The notes beneath the pieces are model-generated. The model made no database searches. It had not been told where the DNA came from and saw nothing but the letters and a program-made list of their open reading frames with translations. A stretch of DNA of 40,935 nt from positions 1 through 40,935 of the IMG/VR virus record IMGVR_UViG_3300049432_000210; one strand, 5' to 3'. The position numbers and the translations under genes are program-made. Shown here in pieces: positions 32,107 to 39,016 of the stretch. Numbering within the stretch: the first letter of the stretch is position 1; each line of letters opens with the position of its first letter. This DNA comes from a virus.

Positions 32107-32643
32107 TTTAGTTAAATTTAATGATTGATTGTTAATTATTTTTGGCTCATATCATATTTTTTAAGTTTTGAGAAGGTTTTTCTTTCATAAAAATGAACCT
32201 CCTCAATAATATTTCTTTATGTTTAACTGAATTGTTGGAATTTGTGAATAGCATATTTTGGCAAGTATTTCCACTTGTTTTTTCGGTCAAAAAACAAGTG
32301 GAATTGGGTAAATCATATATGCATACTTGAGTGTGCATAACATGTTTTGAAGAAGTTTTACACTTGAAAGTTTGGTAATAATTCAAGTTTAAAGCTGGGA
32401 GTGCATAGCATATTCTACTTCAAAATAATAGTGTAATTTGCTTCCGAAATAGCACTATTTCTTTTTTGTGGTTGTAAGTAAAGTAAGATTTTGGTTGAAA
32501 AATCCTACTATTTTTCTACTGCCAAAAGTGCGGAAAATAACTATGATTCAGAAACTATATTATTTAATGGTCAGGTTTTAATGACAATTTTTGGCTATAA
32601 AACAAGCCTTTAAGAATGAAAGTTACGAGGATACAGTAAACAT
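32107..32643. other. Hairpin-rich non-coding stretch, candidate origin or transfer site
   Basis: No convincing gene. It holds at least five inverted repeats in 240 bases: a perfect 15-base stem (32269-32303), TATGCATAC/GTGTGCATA (32318-32339, one wobble), ACTTGAA/TTCAAGT (32362-32388), AATAGTG/CACTATT (32427-32459) and AGTAAGATTTT/AAAATCCTACT (32482-32509, one mismatch). A direct repeat ATAGCATATT occurs at 32249-32258 and 32405-32414. It is AT-rich overall. Such nests of hairpins are typical of replication or transfer origins; no nick site is recognised. Confidence 0.5.
32269..32303. repeat. Perfect 15-base inverted repeat
   Basis: TTCCACTTGTTTTTT, loop CGGTC, AAAAAACAAGTGGAA. The longest perfect stem in the window. 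It is not followed by a T tract in either direction, which argues against a plain terminator. Confidence 0.85.
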
Positions 32644-32766
32644 ATGCGAGAACACAAAGATATATTTAGCAAGATAGAATGGGTGCTTTTGAGAATTGCA
32701 ATAATCCTTCTTCTCTTAATAGGAATTATTAAAGTCTTAAAAGTAGAGATTATGTCTTTATGGTAG
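32644..32766 (+). CDS. Small single-span membrane peptide, 40 residues
   Basis: The frame begins MREHKDIFSKIEWVLLRIAI and continues ILLLLIGIIKVLKVEIMSLW: a charged head, one hydrophobic helix, a short tail. A GAGG lies 13 bases upstream of the ATG, rather far. Its stop touches the methyltransferase fossil in another frame. Function unknown. Confidence 0.45.
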   Translation: MREHKDIFSKIEWVLLRIAIILLLLIGIIKVLKVEIMSLW

Positions 32767-32822
32767 GAGGAACGCCATGTCAAGGATTTTCAGTAATAGA
32801 CCTATTTGCTGGAGCGGGCATA
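32766..32822 (+). pseudogene. Fossil of cytosine-C5 DNA methyltransferase (motif IV fused to motif I)
   Basis: One frame reads GGTPCQGFSVIDLFAGAGI. GGTPCQGFS is the catalytic motif IV of C5-methyltransferases, and VIDLFAGAG is the N-terminal SAM-binding motif I. In a real enzyme motif I precedes motif IV by roughly 70 residues; here they are fused in the opposite order in 19 codons. The frame is not conserved beyond and runs into the antisense small gene. This is best explained as a deletion or recombination scar between two methyltransferase genes. Confidence 0.6.
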
Positions 32823-32963
32823 TTACTTATTGTTGCCGAACTTCTCCCGATATCGAACCTGCACTTCTGCCACAGTCGGCACTTCTCCGGTTTCTCTCAA
32901 AAGCTGATTGTAACAATCCATCAAAAGCTTATCTTCTAATGTGGGTTTAGTTCTGCGAGGCAT
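32823..32963 (-). CDS. Small basic protein, 46 residues, unknown
   Basis: The frame starts MPRRTKPTLEDKLLMDCYNQ and ends LLRETGEVPTVAEVQVRYREKFGNNK: a helix-rich basic peptide with a TVAEVQVRYREKFG segment like a small helix-turn-helix recognition unit. A TATAAT box lies about 8 bases before the ATG, so the mRNA may be nearly leaderless. It follows the membrane gene at 32972 by 8 bases in the same direction. Confidence 0.5.
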   Translation of the reverse strand: MPRRTKPTLEDKLLMDCYNQLLRETGEVPTVAEVQVRYREKFGNNK

Positions 32964-32971
32964 TAATTACA

Positions 32972-33601
32972 TTATACAGGATTAAATGTTAAAGGTGTGT
33001 GGATAACTAAATGGGATTCCCCTTGATGAGTAGTTGGTCTGCAATTTACTTTACTAAATATTTGTACGTTGCAAATACGTATTCCCGCATATATTATCCA
33101 TGCCAGAATTAACACAACTAGGACAAATGTCATACACCGCTTTAGTATCATCAATAATTCAATCGGTACACTTTTAACTATCTGAATTTTTATGCATAGC
33201 TTATTGTTACTAATTGGAAATGTCTCGTAACACTCGACCCCATTATTCATTTCCATGACCACCTTTCCAGTCATATATAAAGCATATATTCCTACCCCAT
33301 TTTGCGCGATAAAAGCTAGAGCAATTACGGCAACTGTACCTTTATTAGAAATATCGCTACCCGCAGCAAGCCATCCCATAGTCGCATAATTTACCGTCAC
33401 GAAGAATATAAACCAATTCATTGCTAACTGAGTAATATGGCGGATATTATTGTGTACTTCTTTGACTTTATTCTCTAAAAAACTCTTTTCTATGTCCTTC
33501 AACTCCATGACTTCATCAGGGTTATTCTTTGAAGATTCATCTTTGGCACCCGCTTCCTCAGTTCCATTCTCTGGAGGACTGTCTTTTTTCTCATTATTCA
33601 T
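32972..33601 (-). CDS. Membrane protein with acidic N-terminal tail, unknown
   Basis: A 209-residue protein. Residues 1-50 are hydrophilic and acidic, followed by a short coiled stretch (KSFLENKVKEVHNNIRHI). Three membrane helices follow: WFIFFVTVNYATMGWLAA, VAVIALAFIAQNGVGIYALY and MTFVLVVLILAWIIYAGI. No enzyme motif. The C terminus (PTTHQGESHLVIHTPL) is polar. It might be an exclusion or envelope protein. A perfect DnaA-box 9-mer (TGTGGATAA, 32998-33006) lies within its 3' coding end. Confidence 0.6.
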   Translation of the reverse strand: MNNEKKDSPPENGTEEAGAKDESSKNNPDEVMELKDIEKSFLENKVKEVHNNIRHITQLAMNWFIFFVTVNYATMGWLAAGSDISNKGTVAVIALAFIAQNGVGIYALYMTGKVVMEMNNGVECYETFPISNNKLCIKIQIVKSVPIELLMILKRCMTFVLVVLILAWIIYAGIRICNVQIFSKVNCRPTTHQGESHLVIHTPLTFNPV

Positions 33602-33759
33602 ATCGAATATTCCTTAGAACGAAGTTTGTGCGGAATAATATCACAAAATCAGGACATTACCGATAAAATGTATTCTTTGGCAGTTTCAAAAAAGGGGATA
33701 ACTCGCATCAAAAGTATAATTCTGGCTTACTTAACTCCTTTATTTTCTGTATTTACCTA

Positions 33760-33788
33760 TTGATGATCTGTAAGTGATAGCTTATAAT
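33760..33788 (+). promoter_or_regulatory. Sigma-70-type promoter for the small-gene operon
   Basis: TTGATG (33760-33765), a 17-base spacer and a consensus TATAAT (33783-33788), about 48 bases before the first gene of the rightward operon. Confidence 0.75.
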
Positions 33789-33835
33789 TACTACAGATAA
33801 AGCAAATAAGCCTCTCGGCAGAAACAATCAAAAAA

Positions 33836-34027
33836 ATGGCAAAAAATATACTCTACTCCGCCTATTCAGACGGATCACACATTCACCATCGAGCTTGGGG
33901 TGATGAAGTCTGTGTCCAGAAACACACAAAGAAACTTCCTCAATATGCAAAATTCCTTATCATTAGCGGTTGGTTTCTCTCGGTCGTGCTAATCGCTCAT
34001 TTAATCCTTAATTCAAATAATTTATAA
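33836..34027 (+). CDS. Small membrane-anchored protein, 63 residues
   Basis: The first gene after the promoter at 33760. A His-rich soluble head (SDGSHIHHRAWGDEVCVQKH) is followed by a C-terminal membrane helix (FLIISGWFLSVVLIAHLIL). No family recognised. A-rich sequence (CAATCAAAAAA) precedes the ATG, without a Shine-Dalgarno site, as for most genes in this operon. Confidence 0.55.
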   Translation: MAKNILYSAYSDGSHIHHRAWGDEVCVQKHTKKLPQYAKFLIISGWFLSVVLIAHLILNSNNL

Positions 34028-34031
34028 ATAT

Positions 34032-34163
34032 ATGGACTTATCACATTTAGCCGACAAAGCAGGAGATTATCTTCTAGACCCTGAACTAGAAATAACAATA
34101 GAACAAGAGCAAGCCTTACAAATAGTCTATTCATTAGGCTCTAGATTACGAAAGAATTATTAA
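34032..34163 (+). CDS. Small acidic helical protein, 43 residues
   Basis: The frame reads MDLSHLADKAGDYLLDPELE, then ITIEQEQALQIVYSLGSRLRKNY. Amphipathic helices, no Cys, not recognised. It starts 4 bases after the previous stop, preceded by TAAATAT, a leader repeated before the next genes. Retained because of tight spacing in a run of same-direction frames. Confidence 0.5.
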   Translation: MDLSHLADKAGDYLLDPELEITIEQEQALQIVYSLGSRLRKNY

Positions 34164-34174
34164 CTTATAAATAT

Positions 34175-34291
34175 ATGGATAAAATATCAATCTTAGAATG
34201 GCTTTACGAACTTCACCAAGATGCTTGTAAAGACGGTGATAAAGAAATTGCAGAACTATCTAGCCAAGCATATCAATTAATCAACAAGTAA
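34175..34291 (+). CDS. Small helical protein, 38 residues
   Basis: The frame reads MDKISILEWLYELHQDACKD, then GDKEIAELSSQAYQLINK. Two amphipathic helices; not recognised. It is preceded by the same TTATAAATAT leader as the 34032 gene and followed one base later by the next ATG. Confidence 0.5.
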   Translation: MDKISILEWLYELHQDACKDGDKEIAELSSQAYQLINK

Positions 34292-34292
34292 T

Positions 34293-34448
34293 ATGAAATG
34301 CACTCACCCAATGGACAGGGAATCCATCAAACAATGCGCTCTGAAATTCGGCGACTGCTACCACAACAGAGAAACATTAACCAAAGAACCTAAAAGCTAC
34401 TCAAACAAACCCTCTGGCTCTTACGCCAAAGATAAACGTTTCGATTAA
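34293..34448 (+). CDS. Small Cys/His-containing protein, 51 residues
   Basis: KCTHPMDRESIKQCALKFGDC then YHNRE: Cys 3, 15 and 22 with His 5 and 24 could make one zinc site. The C-terminal half is basic and Ser/Lys-rich. Starts 1 base after the preceding stop. Unknown function. Confidence 0.5.
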   Translation: MKCTHPMDRESIKQCALKFGDCYHNRETLTKEPKSYSNKPSGSYAKDKRFD

Positions 34449-34462
34449 TTAATAAAAAATAT

Positions 34463-34636
34463 ATGAACAATTACGAACGTCCAGAATCTCACGACTGCAA
34501 ACTATCACCTGATAGCTCTTGTAAAGGCTGTGAAATTATCCAAGAAATACTAGAGCCTGATAAACTCCTGCCCATAAATAAAGTTCCTAATCCGCCTGGA
34601 ACATTATCACACCCTGCACCTAGAACATTTAACTAA
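34463..34636 (+). CDS. Small Cys-containing, Pro-rich protein, 57 residues
   Basis: ESHDCKLSPDSSCKGCEIIQ provides H10, C12, C20 and C23, a plausible zinc knuckle, then a Pro-rich tail (VPNPPGTLSHPAPRTF). A-rich leader without a Shine-Dalgarno site; 14 bases after the previous gene. Unknown function. Confidence 0.5.
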   Translation: MNNYERPESHDCKLSPDSSCKGCEIIQEILEPDKLLPINKVPNPPGTLSHPAPRTFN

Positions 34637-34641
34637 AAAAA

Positions 34642-34872
34642 ATGAAAAATAGAATCAACCATCACTCAAAAATTCTCAAACTTCTATCAGATAAAAAATG
34701 GCACTGCTCATTAGACATTCAAAAGCTATACATTCGAGATGATAGAAAGCGTATCAGTGAACTCAATAAATCCGGCTATCTCATCCTTGGCGAACCTTGC
34801 GACATCCATATTCACAACAGCCGATTATATATGCGAAAATTAGTAAGAAAACCTAAGAAAATTAATCAATAA
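34642..34872 (+). CDS. Winged-helix-like DNA-binding protein, 76 residues
   Basis: The protein reads INHHSKILKLLSDKKWHCSL, DIQKLYIRDDRKRISELNKSGYLI and NSRLYMRKLVRKPKK. The helix-turn-helix (SLDIQKLYI, DDRKRISELNKSG) followed by a beta wing (YLILGEP ... RLYM) is the winged-helix layout common in small phage and plasmid regulators that read 'shorten the job to one step' operons. Target unknown. It ends the first run of the rightward operon before the convergent membrane gene. Confidence 0.6.
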   Translation: MKNRINHHSKILKLLSDKKWHCSLDIQKLYIRDDRKRISELNKSGYLILGEPCDIHIHNSRLYMRKLVRKPKKINQ

Positions 34873-34905
34873 ACAATGACTTTAGAAAAACAGAGGAATT
34901 TAGAA

Positions 34906-35352
34906 TCAACTGAGTGGATATATTGGACCCTCAGCAGCAATTATCGGCTTTAAACCTTCTACAATATTATCTATACCTCGAACTACCAGATATACTGCTG
35001 CAATAATACTGATAGTTTCGATATAACCAACGGTTTCTACTTTATTGATTGCATACAAACCGTAAGCAATCGCAAATACAACTTCAACACATCCGTACCA
35101 AACTCGTTTCCGCTCCCGCAATAAATACAACAAAATACCCACAACTAAAATTAAGATTACACCAATTATATTAATCCAAAATTGGCTAAAAAAAGACGTT
35201 ATTGCAGTTAAAAGTCCAGGGAAAGCAGAAATTAGAATATCAGCAAAAAAATTAACAATGATTCCCAAGACAGCAGAAACAATAACAAATGTAAATTCCT
35301 TAGTACTTCTGGGTCTGCGTTTATAACCACCTTTTTGATTTGCCATATTCAA
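34906..35352 (-). CDS. Four-span membrane protein, unknown
   Basis: A 148-residue protein. A basic N terminus (KGGYKRRPRSTKE) precedes helices FTFVIVSAVLGIIVNFFADIL, FWINIIGVILILVVGILLYL, RVWYGCVEVVFAIAYGLYAI and ISIIAAVYLVVRGIDNIV. The TTG at 35352 has AGGAG 8 bases upstream and is the better start; ATG 35346 is the alternative. It runs against the flanking small-gene operon, suggesting separate control. Confidence 0.6.
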   Translation of the reverse strand: MNMANQKGGYKRRPRSTKEFTFVIVSAVLGIIVNFFADILISAFPGLLTAITSFFSQFWINIIGVILILVVGILLYLLRERKRVWYGCVEVVFAIAYGLYAINKVETVGYIETISIIAAVYLVVRGIDNIVEGLKPIIAAEGPIYPLS

Positions 35353-35443
35353 TTTTTTCTCTCCTTTTGCAAATTTTGCGACTAGGCTAACACGAACGAA
35401 TAATTAATGCACTAAAATATTTATTTATTAATCCAACTAACCT

Positions 35444-35620
35444 ATGAAAAACCTCAAACCTGAACAGCAAACATCTAACAAAAAATTCAAACCATCAAGC
35501 GCAAGAAACTTCAATATCTATAAATCCCAATTCCTACCACTTAATGCCAACGATTCAGATGCGCTAGATGACCTGCTTAGAAAAGCCTATGAATACGAAT
35601 TATTAATAAAAAAACAATGA
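35444..35620 (+). CDS. Small basic/acidic two-part protein, 58 residues
   Basis: A basic, disordered first half (KNLKPEQQTSNKKFKPSSAR) is followed by an acidic helix (DSDALDDLLRKAYEYELLIKK). Unknown. It overlaps the next gene by ATGA, a sign that both are translated. Confidence 0.5.
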   Translation: MKNLKPEQQTSNKKFKPSSARNFNIYKSQFLPLNANDSDALDDLLRKAYEYELLIKKQ

Positions 35621-35736
35621 TAGAACCATTTGACCTAAACGAAGACTTTGATGTATTTGACCTCGAACTCAAACTGAACGAAGTAATAAAGGAACTCAAC
35701 GAAATCAAATCCCTTATTGAACCTTCTTCTCACTAA
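35617..35736 (+). CDS. Small very acidic helical protein, 39 residues
   Basis: MIEPFDLNEDFDVFDLELKL, then NEVIKELNEIKSLIEPSSH. Strongly acidic with a heptad-like second half; not recognised. Coupled to the preceding gene through a 4-base overlap. Confidence 0.5.
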   Translation: MIEPFDLNEDFDVFDLELKLNEVIKELNEIKSLIEPSSH

Positions 35737-35781
35737 ACACAATAACGATAGATAACAATCAATCCTTAAACAATAAAATCT

Positions 35782-35973
35782 ATGACATTAGAACAATATT
35801 TGAACAATGAATCTATGGAATTTAAAATTGATTTCTCAATACGAGTTTATGCATGGAATGATGGAAAACCTCACTTTTACATACACCCAACAGGTAAAGA
35901 CGGTAAAACCTTAGATTTTGAAGTAAATGGAAACCAGCTAATCCCTATTTACAAAACAGAAGAAACCGAGTAA
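35782..35973 (+). CDS. Small phage protein, 63 residues, unknown
   Basis: The protein contains FKIDFSIRVYAWNDGKPHFY, IHPTGKDGKTLDFEVNGNQL. I recall short homologues with the same FSIRVYAWNDGKPHFYIHP segment in phages and plasmids, of unknown role. Beta-rich. Its stop codon lies in the loop of the terminator hairpin that closes the operon. Confidence 0.65.
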   Translation: MTLEQYLNNESMEFKIDFSIRVYAWNDGKPHFYIHPTGKDGKTLDFEVNGNQLIPIYKTEETE

Positions 35974-35990
35974 TCCTCGGTTTTCTTTTA
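35964..35990 (+). terminator. Intrinsic terminator of the small-gene operon
   Basis: AACCGAG, loop TAATC, CTCGGTT, then TTCTTTT. The loop contains the stop codon of the last gene. Confidence 0.85.
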
Positions 35991-36873
35991 ATGGAAAGAC
36001 TGCCCCTGCTACATCCGCAGAAATTCACATCTCTGCGACTGCAAGCATCTAGCCCATACAGACGTGCCTTTGACATCTAAGACAAGGGCAATCTCCCTAC
36101 CTTAATAATACAGTACAAATCGGCAAGCTACGCTGGGTTATTGAAGGCAACCTCTTTACGGTTGCGGATGTCTGCTACAATTCTAAGACCTGTAAGTGAA
36201 TGGATAAATCAAAACTAACTATCTACACAAAATAACTAATCAATCTAACAAGCACATATCCTAATACCACATACACACACAATCTCTCTACCAACCACTC
36301 CCATAACTTAGTTTCACAGTACTCACAAAGATACACACTAAAGAACTTTCTCATACTTATTCCTTTCACTTAATAATGGTCTTCAAAAAGCAGACAGGCT
36401 CCGCAGCAGTCAAGAGTGGGAACGATTTAAATATATATATTCTTCTCTCCTCTTACTCTCTCGTGTTCATTCTCCAGTGCACACCAGAAACCAAACCAAA
36501 AACCATGAAACAACAAAACCGTTTCACACAAACAATGAACAATTAGCCTTACCCTTATTACCAATCCAACTACTACAATCTAACTAACTATGTTAACCCA
36601 CTAAAACACTCACCACTTAACATACGTTAACCACTCCAACCTGAACACATGAACACACAACCAGTTCACTAAAACACAAAACTGAACTGATAAAACCAAA
36701 CACAACAACACTGATAATAACAATTCAAATTAACCTTATACCCCGAACAAAGAGAGGGGATTATTCGGAAAACCGAAAAACAATCCCTATAGTATTCATC
36801 TCGTCATTCGACAACCCGCGCAAATGCTTGATTTTATTGATTATAAATTTTTAAGTCGGTATATCCTTATGGA
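35991..36873. other. Long non-coding stretch with an extreme G-poor half
   Basis: About 880 bases without a convincing gene. The first 200 contain a GCAACC/GGTTGC hairpin near 36150 and look like possible structured RNA. From about 36190 the plus strand becomes A/C-rich: in 36541-36720 I count 9 G against 54 C. That part has GTTAACC twice (36592, 36626) and an inverted repeat CAGTTCA/TGAACTG (36662-36689). CCGAA, TTCGG and CCGAA then occur in 36745-36776 before the convergent Replic_Relax gene end. Replication origin, transfer start or counter-transcribed RNA region are possible. Confidence 0.5.
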
Positions 36874-37608
36874 TTATGTAATGGACTCCGTAATGGAAAG
36901 CAAATCCGAAATTTTTTTAGTCGTAAATCGGTTTGTGATAAGTGTATTGAGTGGGTTTTCAACCAGATCAGAATGGACGGCTGCGTAATAATGACTGGAG
37001 CATTTCAGTTCTTCAAACAGCTTTACAACATTCGTCACAGAGGCTTCATCAGGCATTGTAAAAAGCAAATGAAACTGCTCTTTAGCTTCACGAAAGTGCT
37101 TCAGATAATTCAAGATTTTCTGCCGCCATACAGATATATTCTGTGAGCCGGTTTCGTGTTCAATATAAATAATTCCAATTTCACTATCCCACGTTCGATC
37201 TGGAATAAAATCTTTACCCAGACGTTTGTGCATTATCCATGTCACAACTAAATCAGCCAGCATCAGCGAAACAAATAAATTTCCCAATCCCCATTCGTGC
37301 TTGCGTTTATTATTATTGACTTCTGCTTTTGGCGGGACATAGCCAAGCTCATTTACGATATAAGAATCATTGGTAAGCGCCCAGAAATATTCCAGGGTTC
37401 CTTCATCCGGTGTGATTCCGTAGGATTTAGATTTTAAGAGTTTTTCGCCTCGGAGGGTTTTTAGGTTTTTCATCACCCTCTGATAAGCTCTGTTGCTGTT
37501 TTCGGGCGAGTATTCCTGCGGGTACATTGCTCTCGTTATCTGTCTCCCGGTCATCCACTTCTCGTAGTGGAGAAGTTGGAATATTTGTTCGTATTTGTCG
37601 TACATCAA
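36874..37608 (-). CDS. Replic_Relax-family protein (plasmid replication-relaxation)
   Basis: A 244-residue protein. Residues 1-75 are a winged helix (IFQLLHYEKWMTGRQITRAM, RVMKNLKTLRGEKLLKS). Then HEWGLGNLFVSL (104-115) is a family hallmark. The C-terminal half has P136-D137, E150-H-E152 (IYIEHETGSQN) and K164 in RQKILNYL, an order like PD-(D/E)xK nucleases. The family is typical of plasmids and integrative elements, often beside a coupling ATPase, and has been linked to replication or relaxation of DNA; the nuclease reading is my inference. Its first 182 bases overlap the upstream ATPase gene in another frame. Confidence 0.75.
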   Translation of the reverse strand: MMYDKYEQIFQLLHYEKWMTGRQITRAMYPQEYSPENSNRAYQRVMKNLKTLRGEKLLKSKSYGITPDEGTLEYFWALTNDSYIVNELGYVPPKAEVNNNKRKHEWGLGNLFVSLMLADLVVTWIMHKRLGKDFIPDRTWDSEIGIIYIEHETGSQNISVWRQKILNYLKHFREAKEQFHLLFTMPDEASVTNVVKLFEELKCSSHYYAAVHSDLVENPLNTLITNRFTTKKISDLLSITESIT

Positions 37609-39016
37609 TTTGTCTATGAATTTCTTCTTTACTTAAATAAAACGGCTGGCTTAATATTTCCTTTATATATTCATCAAGTTGCTCATCGGATACTTGCTCT
37701 GTGGTAATGTCCGGCACGTCCGGTACTCTAATTCTAACAGGTGTTTCTTTGTCTTTTTTGATAACCATCTCCCGCTTGGGAATATTCTGGTTGGCATAAG
37801 AAGCGAGCAGCGGATGCAAATCTCCGCCATATCCTAAATCCTCAACCATTTCCAGCCGGTCTTTATAGCTCGATATATTGAACATCATCTTAATGCGGCA
37901 ACCGTTCTTGATGGCGTTTAATGCGGCTTCTTGTCCGAATTTCCGAAACTGATAAAAGTCATGATGAGCGATAACAAGGCGAAGTCCAATCTTGCCAAAG
38001 TAATCTAGTAAATCAGCAATTTGTAAAGTAGCAAATCGAGCCGCTTCATCCATATATAAATAAAATATCTTTTTAACTACACCTTCGGGTTTGTAATGGA
38101 ATAAAGCACTCATCGCTTGAACAATCTCGGAAATTATCAGAATCCCTAGAAGCCTCGCCTGTGTTTTAGGTAATGATCTGTTCGGTGACAAATTCACTAA
38201 AATTACCCATCCCTCTTTCACCATCTTTTCAAAATCTATCCCTTTGTCGCTGGCTGTCATTAGTTTTAACGGATTTCCGCGAAAAGTGTCGAGCCTGCCG
38301 ACTGTAGTAATAAAATACTGATTAAAGTGTGTGCGGTTGTTGAATCCATCTTTGATGATTAAAGAATCTTCATCAAAATCCATAAACGGCAATTGTCTGG
38401 GATCAACATAATTACGGAAATACTTTGTTTCATATAAGGTAAGATTTTTTTGAGCTAGGATATTTAAGATGGCAGTGAGATTGCGCTTAACGCGGTTTGT
38501 ATCCGTCTGATTTACTACTCCGAACAAAGCATTTACTGATTCTAATATCGCATCTATGGACTGTTCACGGTAAGGGGGTGGTTTAATTGGCTGGATGGTA
38601 GGTATTCTGTTTAGCCTGAAACATAAATCAGGGTCTATGTAAATAACCTTCTTAATACCTTTTAGAGCGCAGTAACGAAGAACTTTTTTGCAAGTATCAC
38701 CGTTTTCTGATGGGTCTAGCAGACACAGCCCGTTGCCCATATCAATATCCTGTCTTATCTGATATTCGATAAACTTGGATTTACCCTGTCGAGGCTGCCC
38801 GATTATGTGCATATTTGCCTCGCGTTCTTCTTCTGTTATCCACAGTTCTTTAGAGCCTGATCCAAGCAGACGGAGCGGATACTCGGATTTTGAACGTTTG
38901 GCATCTTTATTTAAAATATCTTCAAAACTCGGAATGTGATAATCAGCATCGAAATTTCTACCTGTTACACGCTTATAAAAGTCTGGAGGCTTCTGTTCTT
39001 TGCCGTTTGAACTCAT
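37427..39016 (-). CDS. VirD4/TraD-like coupling ATPase, soluble form
   Basis: A 529-residue ATPase of the TraG/VirD4-HerA group. Walker A is GQPRQGKSKF (73-82). CLLDPSENGD (98-107) corresponds to the 'DPhGD' element, Walker B is FYLYMDEAARFA (D324-E325), and LVIAHHDFYQF follows as the sensor region. Such ATPases deliver relaxase-bound DNA to a type IV channel. No N-terminal membrane helices, so it may dock on the membrane proteins encoded just upstream. It is unusual beside a complete phage head-tail module. The C-terminal tail overlaps the Replic_Relax gene by 182 bases. Confidence 0.85.
   Translation of the reverse strand: MSSNGKEQKPPDFYKRVTGRNFDADYHIPSFEDILNKDAKRSKSEYPLRLLGSGSKELWITEEEREANMHIIGQPRQGKSKFIEYQIRQDIDMGNGLCLLDPSENGDTCKKVLRYCALKGIKKVIYIDPDLCFRLNRIPTIQPIKPPPYREQSIDAILESVNALFGVVNQTDTNRVKRNLTAILNILAQKNLTLYETKYFRNYVDPRQLPFMDFDEDSLIIKDGFNNRTHFNQYFITTVGRLDTFRGNPLKLMTASDKGIDFEKMVKEGWVILVNLSPNRSLPKTQARLLGILIISEIVQAMSALFHYKPEGVVKKIFYLYMDEAARFATLQIADLLDYFGKIGLRLVIAHHDFYQFRKFGQEAALNAIKNGCRIKMMFNISSYKDRLEMVEDLGYGGDLHPLLASYANQNIPKREMVIKKDKETPVRIRVPDVPDITTEQVSDEQLDEYIKEILSQPFYLSKEEIHRQIDVRQIRTNIPTSPLREVDDRETDNESNVPAGILARKQQQSLSEGDEKPKNPPRRKTLKI

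Noticed and set aside
32147-32386. A 79-codon leftward frame.
   Set aside because: It runs through the perfect 15-base inverted repeat and other hairpins, has irregular composition and no ribosome site.
3513-33006. Four perfect DnaA-box 9-mers (3513, about 28786, 32998 and, outside this span, about 38836) as evidence of an origin.
   Set aside because: They are single, widely spaced and two lie in conserved coding sequence; no cluster exists.
34876-34953. A 25-codon rightward frame after the winged-helix gene.
   Set aside because: It has no ribosome site or motif and runs into the convergent membrane gene.
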